A stretch of 64,000 nucleotides of DNA from Posidonia oceanica (Eukaryota; Streptophyta; Magnoliopsida; Alismatales; Posidoniaceae): contig JAZBRS010000026.1 of the NCBI GenBank assembly GCA_037176725.1, positions 152,593,501 through 152,657,500 on the forward strand, given 5' to 3'. The notes below the pieces were generated by a model. It had not been told where the DNA came from and did not search any database. It worked only from the letters and a program-made list of their open reading frames with translations. The position numbers and the translations under genes are program-made. Each line of letters starts with the position of its first letter. The first letter of the stretch is position 1. Shown here one piece after another: positions 43,753-55,687 of this stretch.

Positions 43753-45111
43753 TCAGCCATGCATTGCCATGCTCAAGCGGTTGAGCCCAAGCATCTTCAG
43801 AAACTCCTGCTTGTCATCAACATACTTCTGAGGAGTGGGGCACCACCGTGCGTACCACTTCACGTACTTCGCCTCCTGGGACTCCCGAGTAGTTGTAGAA
43901 AGCCGAGGCGCACTCAGAGACACTCGCCTACCGATATAAACCCAACAGGCTATGTACTCCAGGACCATCCGCTCATCCCGATCACCGTCTTCCTTGCGAA
44001 CGCGGATTGGAGGGGTCAGAACTGCATCAGCCTAGACAACTAGCTCCTGATTTAGCAAACAGGGGCAGCGATGGATGGGATACAGCACAAATGATGTGGC
44101 ACCTGTCAGGACAAGCTCAAGGTCACTGTGAGCTGTGCTCATCACCCGCGCTTTGTGAACTCCAGGCAGCTTTGGAACAAAGTCAAAATCCTGTAGTGAC
44201 AAGCGTCCCAAATGGAGATTGGAGTCATGGAAGCTCAGACCTGTGAAATCTGTATCACAACAGTAATGGGACATGAACCACTTGTGCAGCAACAGTGGAG
44301 AATCGAAGAATTTCCCTGAACAAGAGGCACTGGTGAGCCCCTCCATGGTGTAAGCCAGCACGGCAGGAGCCAAGCACAGATCTAGACGAACAGCGACCAA
44401 CATCAGAAGATCCACATGGTGAAGATCCATTGTAAAATTGGCGTCTGCAAACAAGACAAGGCCGCCCACTGCCACAAACAAACACTTCTTCAGCTCTGCT
44501 TCAGCAAGTTGCCTAGTGCTAAGAACCTCCCACAAGCCTCGAAGAAAGAATCTCCCCGAGTGCATCAAGGCCTTGCTAGCCTCCAGGTCCATTGCTAAAT
44601 ACATGCCTATCTTCCTGGAACCCACAGTCTCAATAGAAATGGTGAAGCGATCATCTGCCGCCTCAGTAGATTCCGCCGCCAACCCAAGCAAAGAGGACAC
44701 CTCCTCACACGCGATCAATGTCTCCCCGCAAGGAAGATTGAAGGTGTTGGAGGAACCATTCCAGACAGCCATCAAGGCGTGCAACAATGGCCAAGACATA
44801 GGCGTGCGAATTAAGTCAAGAAGCTTGTCAAAACCACTACACCCGAAGAGATGTCTGTTGTTCTCTGCACAATTGATCAAGCCAGCCACCCATGGCAGAG
44901 TATACCGAAAGGAATTGTGGAAGTCCGGGCATCCTGTGAGGTTCACTACGGCCTAAACAAGCAGCCTTCAGAAGCTAAACCACAAAGAAGACATGCAAAG
45001 ACTAAGAAGAGAATTTACCTGGTCATTCCGGATAGCTTTCATCAAGTGGTTGGGAATATCAACCACCCTTTTCACCGGGAAGGTCGGAGAAGAGAAGGAA
45101 GGAAGCTTCAT
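43753..45111 (-). pseudogene. Antisense gene E-c: PMD-like, two exons
   Basis: Exon 1 is 45111-45019 (ATG at 45111, 31 codons, including DIPNHLMKAIRNDQ, donor CAG|GTAAAT). Exon 2 is 44952-43753 (acceptor TGTTTAG). The phase-0 intron sits exactly as in B-a and B-c. Exon 2 begins AVVNLTGC and carries WPLLHALMAVW, SSNTFNLPCGE and a L-I-A-C-E-E-V-S-S-L-L-G helix, the PMD-like start, then about 250 helical residues. It ends after a K-W-Y-A-R-W motif also seen as W-Y near the ends of B-a and B-c. The only break is a TAG at 44034-44032, so it is the best preserved of the five. Confidence 0.75.
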
Positions 45112-45169
45112 GGTCAAGATAAGGGATTTACTTGTGCAGAATGTTTCCTGAAAAGCAAGGATGGCCGTC

Positions 45170-45177
45170 TTTTATCT
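45170..45177 (-). promoter_or_regulatory. Possible TATA-like box of antisense gene E-c
   Basis: GATAAAAG on the minus strand about 60 bp before the ATG at 45111. It is weaker and closer than in the B genes. Confidence 0.35.
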
Positions 45178-45224
45178 CCCCTTATCAAAAGAATCAGGGT
45201 TTAAAATGGTTTCTGAATTAAATA

Positions 45225-45305
45225 AGCCAGGAGATCGCGCGTCACCTCCGAAAGCGGCGGCTCGATCCGTCGCCAATGAAAGAGGCGACTAAACCACCAG
45301 GACAG
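45225..45305. promoter_or_regulatory. GGCGACT motif cluster upstream of E-c
   Basis: CGCGCGTCACCTCC, AGCGGCGGCTC, CGTCGCCAATGAAAGAGGCGACT and a short tail lie in 80 bp. CGTCGCC and GGCGACT form an inverted pair with a nine-base loop, as in the LTR. Confidence 0.6.
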
Positions 45306-46132
45306 ACCACTACAAAGTCGAAGAGTGAAATCTCGCCTTGAGTTCACACGCCACCTGCCGCAACTACTGCAAACACCAGACGACACATCAGTTTGGCAAA
45401 GGAAGGGTTCACTCCCTCACCTGGTTCTCTTTGCATGGAACCTCTTTATTTGCCAAATCGAGCTGTGGGACGACGGTCCTTTCCAGAGAGTGCTGGTCAC
45501 ACTCCAGGACGGAAAACACTTGACCACAACAAATTGCATTCATTCATTTTGCATATGTCCATTTGGTTTGGGACCAACCGTACCCCGTCGGCCTAACCTA
45601 GCATATGGACCATTCATTGCATTGCGTGTTGACCTTGCATTATCATAGTATGTTTGAATCATCCATCCATGCGTTTTCTCATATCATTGGAAGTGAAGCA
45701 CGGATGGAGCATTGTTCTTCAAGAGTGTTAAGAACCCTTCGGGCATATGATTCTCCGAGAGCCAACATAGTTCGTACCTATCCTCTGATCAATTCCAATC
45801 CGAGTAAAGTCTCAAACAAGATGTCACACTCTCCTTTCGATCGTGCTAGAATAACATCCTGCGATTTCCCCCTTAGTGCTTGCCCGTTGGAACACACATG
45901 GTTGACCTGGTCTTGACCTCGGCTGCGACACAAGATCTAAAACCGACTTGACCCCTCCATGCCTGAGTCTCCAATCTGACGGCAATTTAGACCCTTTTTT
46001 TATCTTTTATTTTGCTACTTCAGTGACAAATTGATTGAGATAGAGCTCCCCTTTTCAGGAAATGCTCAATAGGACATCGTTCTTGCCTTGGACCCGATCT
46101 TGTTCCAAGATCAACTCCAAGGAGAGGCATCT
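45306..46132 (+). other. Element E 3' non-coding region and polypurine tract
   Basis: No gene. From about 45385 it is closely related to the 3' region of element F (53110-53900, minus strand): TTTGGCAAAGGAAGGGTTCA, TTTGCCAAATCGAG, GGAAAACACTTGAC and GCATATGGACCATTCATTGC. The purine tract AAGGAGAGGCA at 46120-46130 lies two bases before the 3' LTR. Confidence 0.75.
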
Positions 46133-47622
46133 GTAGATATCCTATTTTCGCATTTCTGAGAGTTCTTTTGAGGATAGAAACCTTGAGGCGTCCCAAATCT
46201 CATGCCTAAGTTTGATAACACATCTTCCAGATATTCCTTGACTTCTTTAAAGCATCACAAGACCTTACTTAGACTTAGGTTGTTGGCTGTGGCAGAGCTA
46301 ACTCGCTCGGGCTCGTGACAAGCCCAAGTACCCTGGGTATCCTTCACTTCAACTCGGATTTAAAATTAGATTTGAGTTAACAAAGATGCTTCCTTGATTT
46401 CATAGGCTATCTGTAGTTTCCCAGCCTCCCATCTTGTTTCCTCTAGCAAAAACCCAGGAAAAGAGCTAAAAACGACCTAGGCAAGTTAGTAGCCACTTGG
46501 GGCGGCGACTCACATAATAGCCGCATAAGGAGGCGACTACATCTGTCGCCAATTTCCCAACCGACTACACTAGCAGCCAGTCAAGAAGGCGGCTCAGTTA
46601 GAAGCCATCTAAGGGTGCGACCCATGTGGACATCAACTGGATAGGCGACTGGACGATCGTGGGCAGCGGTTGCGCCCACTATCCCCTCAACTCTCTGGCG
46701 CCAACTAATCAGGCGACTGGACGGTTGCGGAACCGCCTCGGTCTTCCCATGATCTTTGACCGTCAGGCGTCACTCTATGCGGCGACTAGCGATCGTGCCT
46801 CCTTTCGAACCGCTTTTCCACAGTTATTTCCCACTCCCCCCTCGACCGATAGGCGCCGTCTCATGCGGCGACTAAAAGTCGTGGCCTCGTTCTCAGGTCG
46901 CCCCACACTTTGACCGTCCCTACACCCCTAGAGTCTATAAATAGACCTCCTAGGCCGGTGGTTTGAGGGTCGGAACTTTTGAGTGAGAAATTCCCCCTTA
47001 GTGGTAGGAATTTTAGAAAGAGAAATCCCCCCAGAGAGGAACTTCCAGAAGAGACAGAGCCCTGTCAGTTGTGAGCCACACTCAAAGAGTTAGTCTTTCC
47101 AATCCAGAAACACTACCTCCTCTCCCCAATAGGCAACCAACCTGAGCTTCTACCTCCAACCTGGGAATCCTCAGCTACGCTGGAGCTCCGACCGTGCTTC
47201 CTTCCAACCTCATTGCACACAGCATAAGGGTGAAAGGGAGTATCTTCTTCCAATTTAGTTTCTTACTACATCTCTTTACATTCCTTAGCATAGGATCATA
47301 TCATATGCATACGGGAACAATCCCCGGTCAGTATTTATTTTCTTTTAGTCATGTCATTCCATTCACCTCCGTTATTGATACTACACCGAAGCTAATTTAT
47401 GTCATTTTGTTTTGAAGGAAAGGAAGGAACTCACGCAGCACGAGGAAGCCGCTAGACGACACCTTGCTGTCGATCTAGTGGTCCGAGGACCTGCATCATC
47501 ATAATCTCCCCCAGGTGTCTTGTCTGCCCAGAGACGAGTGGCGATCACAACAAAGGCTGTCGACGTCGTGGAAGCACTGACATCTTCTTAAACACTCCCC
47601 CCCCCCGAATTCCACAACTACA
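46133..47622 (+). mobile_element. 3' LTR of element E (1490 bp)
   Basis: Same start as the 5' LTR; ends CACAACTACA, one base different from the ATCTACA end. TATAAATA is at 46936-46943. An 83-bp piece present in the 5' LTR is missing at about 46914, between two copies of a short GACC/AACCGTCC repeat, which looks like a slippage deletion. GCAAC follows. Confidence 0.93.
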
Positions 47623-47627
47623 GCAAC
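47623..47627 (+). repeat. Right target-site duplication of element E (GCAAC)
   Basis: Identical to the five bases before the 5' LTR (26028-26032). Confidence 0.92.
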
Positions 47628-48031
47628 GTGTGTACCACTATCTCGACATCTAGGCCGACCATGTCTTCATAGCTCCAAGCGAAAATGTTTGCATATTCCA
47701 TGAGGAATGCAATGAATTCTTCTCTGGCTCGGGGTGACAATCTGGCAGTAATGTGGACTTCCTTGATGTCTTCGGCTGTGCCGATGTTGATAACCTCTGT
47801 TTCTTCTTCAACATGGAGGTTTGGTCCTTTCGGATCATTATCGAAGGGCTGGAACTCGGGCAGAGGTTCGTCATTCTCATTTGTGCCTGTCTCGTCCTCT
47901 TCTTCGTAGGCTATAAGCTTAGAGAGGATCTCCTTCTCAAAGGTCAGATCTGTAACATCAAAGGAGCATATATGTTCCGCCTCTTAGCCCTGATGGTGCT
48001 TCAGGATGGTTACACTCACCCGAGTGTTTCT
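47628..48031 (-). pseudogene. pol: Element D RT leader, upstream of insertion E
   Basis: Acidic segment (ETEVINIGTAED) followed by SPRAREEFIAFLMEYANIFAW and SYEDMVGLD, the conserved lead-in to Tat RT (B has EEMVQILKEFVDVLAF at the same place). The frame meets the RT part beyond element E without loss when E is left out. A TAG lies at about 47985. Confidence 0.8.
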
Positions 48032-49510
48032 TTATCCTCGGTGCGTGACCTTTGCTCTGATGGCTTCTGGATCTACTGATTGACCAAGTCCTTCTGCCTC
48101 GACTACCACTGCTGTTACTGCTACTGACCCGATGGTCACTACTGCTGGTATTGATTCCTCCTCCGCGTTTTCAGATGTACTTGCAGGGAGTGTACTGGAT
48201 TGGCGATTGTCCTCTAGCTGATTGGCTGGACTGCTTCCACCTGCTGCATTGCCGGAGTGGGGCATGCGCTGTATGAACCATCTAGACCCGCCTCCCGGCT
48301 GTGGAGTTATGAACTCAACTGGTCTAGTGGGGGATGATGTTGCTGACTCTTCCAGGACCATGGTGGCTGGGTGGTCCTGCTGCTGGTGGGATTTTGTGGG
48401 CTCGTGATCTGTTATCACTGCCTTCCCCTTCCTTGCCACATTTTGCTCAACGGCGTCCTCTACTAATGCTGCCAGCTGTTCTTGAAATAACAACTCCAGA
48501 ACTCCTAGCAAGTCATCTATCTGAGCCTCTATGATGGCTTCCTCCTCTTCGTCAAAAGCGAGGTCGACATAGTAGGCATCCCGTGATTCATGAGGTTGAT
48601 GCTCGATGGTTCCTCCTCCTGAAGCGGTGCTTCTGGCTGTCAACTGTATTACTGGCCGAGGTGCCTGCCATGGCGAGAGTGCCATCTGGATCGGCATGGT
48701 TGGAGGGGAGACAAAACTGCTGGTCTGGAAAGTTGATGGCTGGAAGAGCATGACTGCCAGCAAGGCACTTGTGCCGAGTGGTAATGCTGACAGTGCGACC
48801 GTGGATGCGATGTGGGCCCACCACAAGGCTTGATTTATTGAGGCAGGAGGCTGCATGGTAGGTGGAGCCGACTGCATTATTGGTGATACTGCTGGTGAAG
48901 TAGGCCAAGCTGCTGAAGTGGCTAAACTGACTGACTGTACTGCCAGAAAAGTGAATTGCTGAGTTGTTGTGACCGAAGTGGCATGCTGACCGGTGAATGC
49001 GGCTGGTAGGTGTGTTGTGGACTGTAGAACTGCTACCGTAGTTGAGGGCAGTGCTGGTGAAACTGTGCAGGTGTGAGAAGTTGTCAACCCTGGAGCTGCA
49101 TCAGTCGAAGCTGCTGTAACAATGGAAGGTAGGGCCAGGCAAACTGACCCAGATGCTGCTGAATCTGGCTGGACCTCTGCGTTGGTCCGAACTGTATCTG
49201 AAAGAGACTGCTCTTCATTTGAGTACCAGTCTTCAATGCAAACCCACTCCTCTGGGGGTAGTGCGGGTCCTGAGAGCAGAGCTGCTTGCGCTGCAACTTG
49301 ATTCTGATTGGGGTCCAAAACACCTGCACTAGTGAAGTTAGTTAAATCCCAAGGGAGAACCAGCTTCCGATTCCTTGTGCATTGGCGTCCATCCTTGTGC
49401 GGCTGCCAATTGTATCCGAGACCCTCGTGGTCTCTCCTCTCCTGCGCCGTGATTGGCTCGGCGATCCCCTGACCGTACCGCCTGAGAGGCGCTCCTTTCT
49501 CATAGCCTCA
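48032..49510 (-). pseudogene. Element D G-patch and long spacer
   Basis: A decayed G-patch lies at 49510-49412 (minus): Y-E-K-G, then R-Y-G-Q-G-I-A-E-P-I, E-R-R-D-H and the closing EGLGY. Only its beginning is lost to frame damage. It runs in frame into an open stretch of about 430 residues rich in Ser, Thr, Ala and Pro. That stretch has one acidic helical piece (DEEEEAIIEAQIDDLLGVLE) and a TPQPGGGSRWFIQ motif and ends at 48032. B and E have a much shorter spacer here. The function of the spacer is unknown. Confidence 0.65.
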
Positions 49511-49657
49511 CCTGCGACAAAGATTCTCGACCATCCGGAAAGTATTGCCGTGAATGGCCAAATGACTGGCGTGCTCGAGATCAAGGATAAAGTTAATCGT
49601 TTCAAACCAATTAACATGAAACAAGGTGTCGGAGGGCTTGGGATCGAAGTGGACAGT

Positions 49658-50491
49658 CTAAAGGGAGATGGAGGAGACCGCCTCGACTCTGTCTCTGTCA
49701 AAGTTTTCAGCCATGACAACGACAACGTCTTCGCCCCAACGAAACTTAATCATGCGGTGTAGAGTCAAGGGGATCACTTGATGCTTGTGCAGCCAAGGGC
49801 GCCCAAGCAGGAGGTTAAAAGTGGGCTCCAAATCGACGATGTAGAACTCTACATTGAATACAATTGGGCCGATGGCAAGGGGGATGATCAGAATTCCCAA
49901 AGCGTCATGACGCGTATTGTCGAATGTTGTCATCCCCTTGGTGGCTGGTGTGATATCCTCGGCTTTGAATCTGAGTTTGCTTGCCGTGCGCAAAGGGCAG
50001 ACATTAAGGCCTGCACCATTATCAACCAGTGTCATGGGGACACAGAAATCTTTATATTGCACTGCGACGTGGAGGGGTTGGTTGTGATTGATCCCCACCG
50101 GAGGTAACTCGTCACTCGAGAAAGAGATGACCTAGGGCTCCGCGATCATGCCCACCATGCTTTCGAAGGCGGCTGGTTCAATGGCACAGGAAACATGTGC
50201 TGCTTGGAACATGCGGAGGAAAGCCTCTAGGTGCTCCGAGGAAGTATGGATGAGATCCCAAATGGAAATGTCGGCCTTCACCTTCTTGAGTTGGGCGGTG
50301 ATGTCAGTTGAAGGCCAGTCCTTTCTGGTGGAGGCAGAAGATAAGGAAGTGGAAAGTTGAATGGGGGCTCTGCCGTTGGTGGCTTGGTGGGTTGCTTTGC
50401 TAGTGGAGCAGGTGCTGCTTTTGTGGCAATAGGTTTGGTTACCAGAGCTGCAAGCTTGAACACCCTTCCCGACCTCGTGACTTCTGCACAC
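49658..50491 (-). pseudogene. Element D protease (single retropepsin, DNGAG)
   Basis: It begins with the TDITAQLKKVKADISIWDLI lead-in and the SEHLEAFLRMF helix, as in protease 2 of B and E. The protease core follows with DNGAG at 50009-50023 (minus strand), GMTTFDNTRHDALG, and LLLGRPWLHKHQVIPLTLH. The D-N-G loop is the usual form in Tat and Ogre elements. There is no second retropepsin between the zinc knuckle and this domain, so D has one protease. Frame damage occurs near 50100-50135. Confidence 0.85.
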
Positions 50492-50534
50492 ATCTCTGTG
50501 GCATAGTCGTACGGGACTCTATGGGTGTCCTGGG

Positions 50535-51650
50535 TCAGATTAATGACCACGGGAAGACGAGTCGCAAGCTCCAGTGGGGTTGGTAGTGGATTGGTGGAGG
50601 TAGCAGGTGGTGCTTGCTGGGATGAAGGCTAAGGGGTGGTTCAGCCGGTCGTTGCATGGTGGGCCGCGCAGAGGAGCACTCCAGCTTTGCGGCCAGCTGT
50701 ATCATGTGGATCGCCAATTCAGAGCCAGGAATAGTAGAATGGTACAGAGAGGCTGGAAATGCCTCGGAAACATGATGGATGAGGAGAGAAGGGTCGAACA
50801 TCGATGTGGTGGGCCCAGAAGGGAAAAGAGAGTGAATGCCTGAGGTCCCAGCGCCTCCCGAGCCTGAGTGCTCTGGCAAGGGCTGGTTCACAATGTTGGG
50901 GTGAGGGGCAAGAGGTGCAGGTGCAGATGTGGGTGCTGAAGTGGAGGCTGCCTCTTGTGTGTTGATGACGATGACCTTGCGGTCAATCAAATCCTGGATG
51001 GCTCCCTGCAGAGTGAAGAAGTTATCCATCAAGTGGCCCGCGGCTCGATGGTAATTGCAGTATAGGTTCGCTTTGTACCACTCCAGAAGGGGATTCGGCA
51101 GTGGGTGGACCTTGGGGAACTTAAGGAGTGACGCGACCTTGGGGAGGACGGCACTTAGCGGCTCAACGAGCGGAGTGAAGTTGCGCTCGTTTGCACGAGG
51201 CCGTCTCTGCCCTGGGCATTGTCCTTGTCGAACCAGTGCAGCAGGGTAGACTGGTTGGGCGGTGGTGGTGATCTATGGTGTGGGTGGTGTCCTAGGTGCA
51301 GGAGCATATACTACTTGATTCGGAGCAGGCTGGCCCACCGCGTTGAACGGCGTAGCAGGGGATCCAATGAATGCAATGGTGGGCTTGGGAGGATCCCTCC
51401 TCCTGGAGTGGTTGCTATTGTTGCCGTTGTTGTTGTTGTTGTTGCTGCTGCCATTGCGGTTGTGGTTGTTGTTGTTGCTGCCGGGGGCGGTGTCCTGCCT
51501 GGCGAACGCGGCGAGTGCGGGAAAGCGACCGCTACTGTGGATGTGGATTATGGGGGTGTAGATGAAGATAACAACGCTTCCACCACGTCGTTAACTTTGT
51601 TGTGATCTCCACTTATGAATGGACAGACCAGGTGCCTAGGGAGATGTAGA
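50535..51650 (-). pseudogene. gag: Element D Gag, C-terminal part
   Basis: From the border with F down the minus strand: an Asn-rich run (Asn repeats at about 51480-51400), Pro-rich segments, then LLEWYKANLYCNYHRAAGHL with the zinc-knuckle Cys and His residues near 51065-51030. The final Cys of the knuckle is not seen. A Ser/Pro-rich tail follows to 50535. Several stops and shifts are present. The Asn run causes the Gly/Val/Leu-rich open frames seen on the plus strand. Confidence 0.7.
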
Positions 51651-53102
51651 TGATGTGGGTACTCAGTTCACTGGATCGACGACAGGATGTCGTCCAGTGG
51701 CTTCCTCGTGTTACGTGAGCATTTTCCTTTTCCTTCAAAACAAATGAAAATAAGAGATCTAGATAAGTTTGTGTGTAGTAAATGACAACAAAAGAAAACA
51801 GAGAATAATATAAACAAATGAATCTAATACTAATAGGGGGTTGTTCCCCGCATGCATATGCTATGGGTTCTATGTTAAGGAATGCAATAATGAAATGTAA
51901 TGAAAATATTGGAGGAAGATACTCCCTTCACTCTCGTGCTGTATGCAGTGGAGTGAGGAAGTGGTGGCACGGTTGGAGCTCCGGCTAGGCTCGAGATCTC
52001 TGGGATCGATAATGGAGGCTAGGATTTCTCTCTTAGAAGATGACTCTCTCTCTCTCTCTCTCTATTTGGCCTCCTTAAACCCTAAAAATCATAAAATTGC
52101 CTCCCTTCATGCACTGACTCACGGGACCTTTTTATAGGTTCGTGGGACATGGGTGGCTCAAAGCTAGGAAGGTTCTAGAAGCTTCTAAAAGAACACTGAT
52201 TTTTAGGGTTAGTCGCCGCATAGGTAGGCGACTGGGACAAATATCTCCCGAAAAGATAGAGGAAATGCCGTGGAAATCCCGAAAGACCAGGTCAATCGGA
52301 GTCCACATCAGCTAGTCGCCGCATATAGTGGTGCCTAGCTGTAGCACTATTTCAGGCAACTAAAATATTTGTTTCTGATTTTTAGGAGATTCTAGGGATT
52401 GGGTTCTGATTTTTAGCGATTTGATTAGCACATTAAAACGTGTTAAAAAATCAAGATATTTGTTTTGAAGCCACCTAGGATTTTCTAGATTGTTCTTTGA
52501 TTATTTTATTTATGATATATGTGTTATACCATATATTAAATGCTAGAAAATCACATGAATATCAATAATTTATGGAAAAATGTTATAATAGCTTATAAAA
52601 TTCCCGTATATTATATTAAGATCCAGGATATTGATATTTAAGCTAGAGAGAGAGAAATGGTGCTAGTCACTTGTCACATAGGCGCCTACACAATCCAGTC
52701 GCTCCTCTGAAAGGCGCCTGGCTGAGTCGCTGCTCTGGGAGGCAACTAGCTAAATCTGTTGTATTTTTAACCCTGTCTTTTAAGTTTGATCCAGAAAAAT
52801 CGATAAAAGCTCAGAAAACTTCAGAGATCTCATGAAATCATAAAAACATCTTCTTTAACTCAAATCTACCACGGATTTGAGTGGGATAAAGAGTGCTCAA
52901 GGTACTCAGACTTGCCACGAGTCTGAGTACATTAGTTATGCCACTGCCAACAACCTTGAGTCAAGCAAAATCAAGTATTATTTTTAAGTAAATCATGAAA
53001 ACTCCGGAAAAATATGCTATGAAGCCTTAGTTGTGTGATCTGGTGCCTCAGAAGTTCCTGTCCTCTATGAACTCTGGGAAATGTGAAAATAGGATATCTA
53101 CA
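51651..53102 (-). mobile_element. 3' LTR of element F (1452 bp)
   Basis: On the minus strand it starts TGTAGATATCC at 53102, preceded by AAGGAGGGGTATC (53103-53115), and ends CCCACATCA at 51651. It has GGCGACT/AGTCGCC words at 52210-52350 and 52670-52750, a TATA box (CTATAAAAAG, 52137-52128) and a (CT)n microsatellite near 52042-52062. A 29-bp piece present in the 5' LTR at about 58890 is absent. Confidence 0.88.
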
Positions 53103-55687
53103 GATACCCCTCCTTGGAGTTGATATTGGAACAAGATCGGGTCCAAGGTAAGAACAAATGTCCCATTGAGCATTTCCTGAAAAGGGGAGCTTTGTCTCAA
53201 ACGATCCGCTGCTAGGGATGAAGAAAAATAACAAAAAAGGAAGAAGGGGTGAACTGACTCGGTGTCGGGAGATTGCCAAACGGCCGAGTGGTTCGATTAA
53301 TTGCCGTCATATTGAAGACTCGAGCATGGAGGGGTCAAGTCAGAGCTATGTGTCACAGCTGATGTCGAGACCTGTCAACCATGTAGAGATATACTTCAAC
53401 GGGGTAGAAGCTAAGGAGGAGATCGTGGGGCGTGATCCTTACACGATCGAAAAGGAGTGCTCTTGTGGCATCATGTTTGATACTTTGCTCGGATTGGAAT
53501 TGATAGAAGGATTGGTAGGAATTAGGTTGGCTCTAGGAGAATCACATGTCCTAAGGGTTTCTAACACTCTTGAAGGTCATTTGGCTCCGTCCGTGCTCCA
53601 CTTCCAATGATATGAGAAAATGCATGGATGCATGATTCAAGCAGACAAATGCAAATGCAACATACGATGCAATGAATGGTCCATATGCTAGGTTAGGCCG
53701 GCGGGGTATGGTTGTTCCCAAACCATATGGACATATGCAAAATGAATGAATGCAATTTGTTGTCGTCAAGTGTTTTCCGTCCTTGAGTGTGATCGGCACT
53801 CTCAGGAAAGGACTGTCATTCCACAACTCGATTTGGCAAATAAAGGAGTTCTATGATTAAAGAACTGGGTAAGAGAGTGAACCCTTCCTTTGCCAAACCA
53901 GGGTTTGTCTTTTAGTCAAAGTTGGTGTGCCTTTGCATACTATATGAGCCCCTTAGGCGTGAGCTCATTCTTTATGTTGTAAGCTTTACACCTGCACACT
54001 TAACAAAAGATGTTAGTAATCACAAGTGAACCTTTCCCAGTTCCTAGGGCGATTGACTTAGTTATACATGTATAAAGTAATCACTTAATCAACACTACTT
54101 GAGAACTAGGTGGAGGGAATTAGTCTTGGCCTCAGCAGGGAGATGGAAAATCGGAGCCTGGTAGACGCCGATTGTGAGTCATCCGTGGATGCTCTAAAGA
54201 TTATTGCAGAAGCAATGTCTTTGTTGAGAAGACGCACCCAAGCCATGTGACACGCTTGAGTAGGACGTTATCTCCAAATCTGAGGTGAATGATTGTTGCA
54301 TTACCGGCCAGACTAATTCCAGTTTTCCTACTTACTAAGTTTTCACTTGTATGTAGGGTGGATGGTGCTTCTTTTTGGCTGGTCTTCTTGGATTTTCTAA
54401 ATTTTTTGAATTTTGTGATTTTACGATTTTTTTTTGGTATTTTTTATTTTCTGATTTTTTTTTAATTTTGTGATTTTATGATTTTTTTGGTATTTGGGAT
54501 TTTCTTATTTTTTTGACTTATGGGATTTTCTGATTCTTTTGAATTTTGGATTTTCTGATATTTTTGGATTTTTGGATTGATGAGTGCAGTCACAACCGTC
54601 TACTTACAGCTTTTGCAGTCTTGCCTTATATTATCTAGGGTGAGAGAACTTTTCCTTCTAACATGCCTAGTCTTTTGAGAACTTAGGACCTCATACTAGC
54701 CTTAGTTTGATTATTATCTCCTTTATTTACTCAGTCCTTCAACTTCTAGGATTCCCTGCCCCTTGTCTGTGGGTGAGATAGGTGGAGGAGGTTTCGAGAT
54801 GTAGTAAACTCTCGACTTTGGCTTAGGTCTTGAATTCCACTTGCCTTTCTTTGGTCCTTAATGCGTCTTTCCAGGATTTATGCTTTAAACACATAGACAG
54901 CTTTTGCCATGTTCCTTTTCCACTCTTTGGACAGCTCTTTGTTGACCTCTTTCAGTTGGACAGTTTCTTTTACTGTTTCTTTTCATTTGTTCCTCACTTG
55001 GACAACTTCTTTGCTGCCTTCTTTCCTCTCTATTTGGGCAGTTTTTGCTGCCATCTTTTCTGGACGCTTTCTAAGTTATTTGGCAAGTGGTTCGTACCAT
55101 AAGCCTCTGCTCCGAACTTGCCTTTCTCTTACCTCCCCGTGCAAGTGTATGTGCAGACAGGACAAGGTTGAGGTTACCCTATTTGTTCAGTTCCTTTTCT
55201 ATTTAGGACACAACTTTCTTTCCTTGGCTAGAACTTGGTCTTTGGTTCCTTTCTTGATTTTGGCATACTAATTAAGGGTGTATTGTATGTAACTCCCACG
55301 GATCTAAAGATGCCTTTAGGTTGTCACCGCCAGTGGTTGGACCTTCCCTGGGTGTCACGGTCTCTGCTTAGGAAACCTCAAGTAATATTTTGACAACTCC
55401 GCTTAATGCTTTTAAGTTGTTGGGTATAGTCCACACTCATCAATCATTTTTATTATTTATTACTTATAATCTAACTTAGCATTAGAGATAAATAAAGACA
55501 AATAAGGGAAAACAGAGTACAGAAAGAAAATGTCTTATTTACAAGTTTTTAATTAAATTAACCACTGCCCTCAATCGAGTTCAGTGGAACTTCGCACCTC
55601 CCTTCCCAGATGAGGGGGCTTACCTGAGAGGTGATTGTGGAAGTTTGTCCCTGGCGTTAGGTAGTCAGGTGCTTGTGGCGCATATTC
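53103..55687 (-). other. Element F non-coding region kept from the E-type parent
   Basis: No gene. From right to left it holds AGCTGTCC-type motifs (about 55060-54895), a long A-rich (here T-rich) array at 54390-54570, the roughly 260-bp block shared with 38140-38400 of E, and the 3' segment shared with 45385-46130 of E. These are exactly the non-coding parts found in the larger elements, with everything between them deleted. Confidence 0.7.

Larger units (their letters stand above)
26033..47622 (+). mobile_element. Element E: complete giant Tat-type Ty3/gypsy retrotransposon, 21.6 kb
   Basis: Two LTRs, a PBS-like site, a purine tract and a GCAAC duplication make this a structurally complete element. 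The order on the plus strand is LTR, leader, gag, protease 1, protease 2, G-patch, spacer, possible intron, RT-RNaseH, second RNase H, integrase and conserved non-coding block. Two antisense PMD-type genes, the 3' region and the LTR follow. From gag to spacer one frame (frame 1) is used, broken only by single stops. By eye the LTRs differ at roughly 45-50 sites plus one 83-bp deletion, about 3%, mostly transitions. It is inserted in the RT gene of element D. Confidence 0.93.

Noticed and set aside
51219..51605. Plus-strand frame with long Val/Ala/Leu runs
   Set aside because: It is the complement of the Asn-codon run in the Gag of element D.
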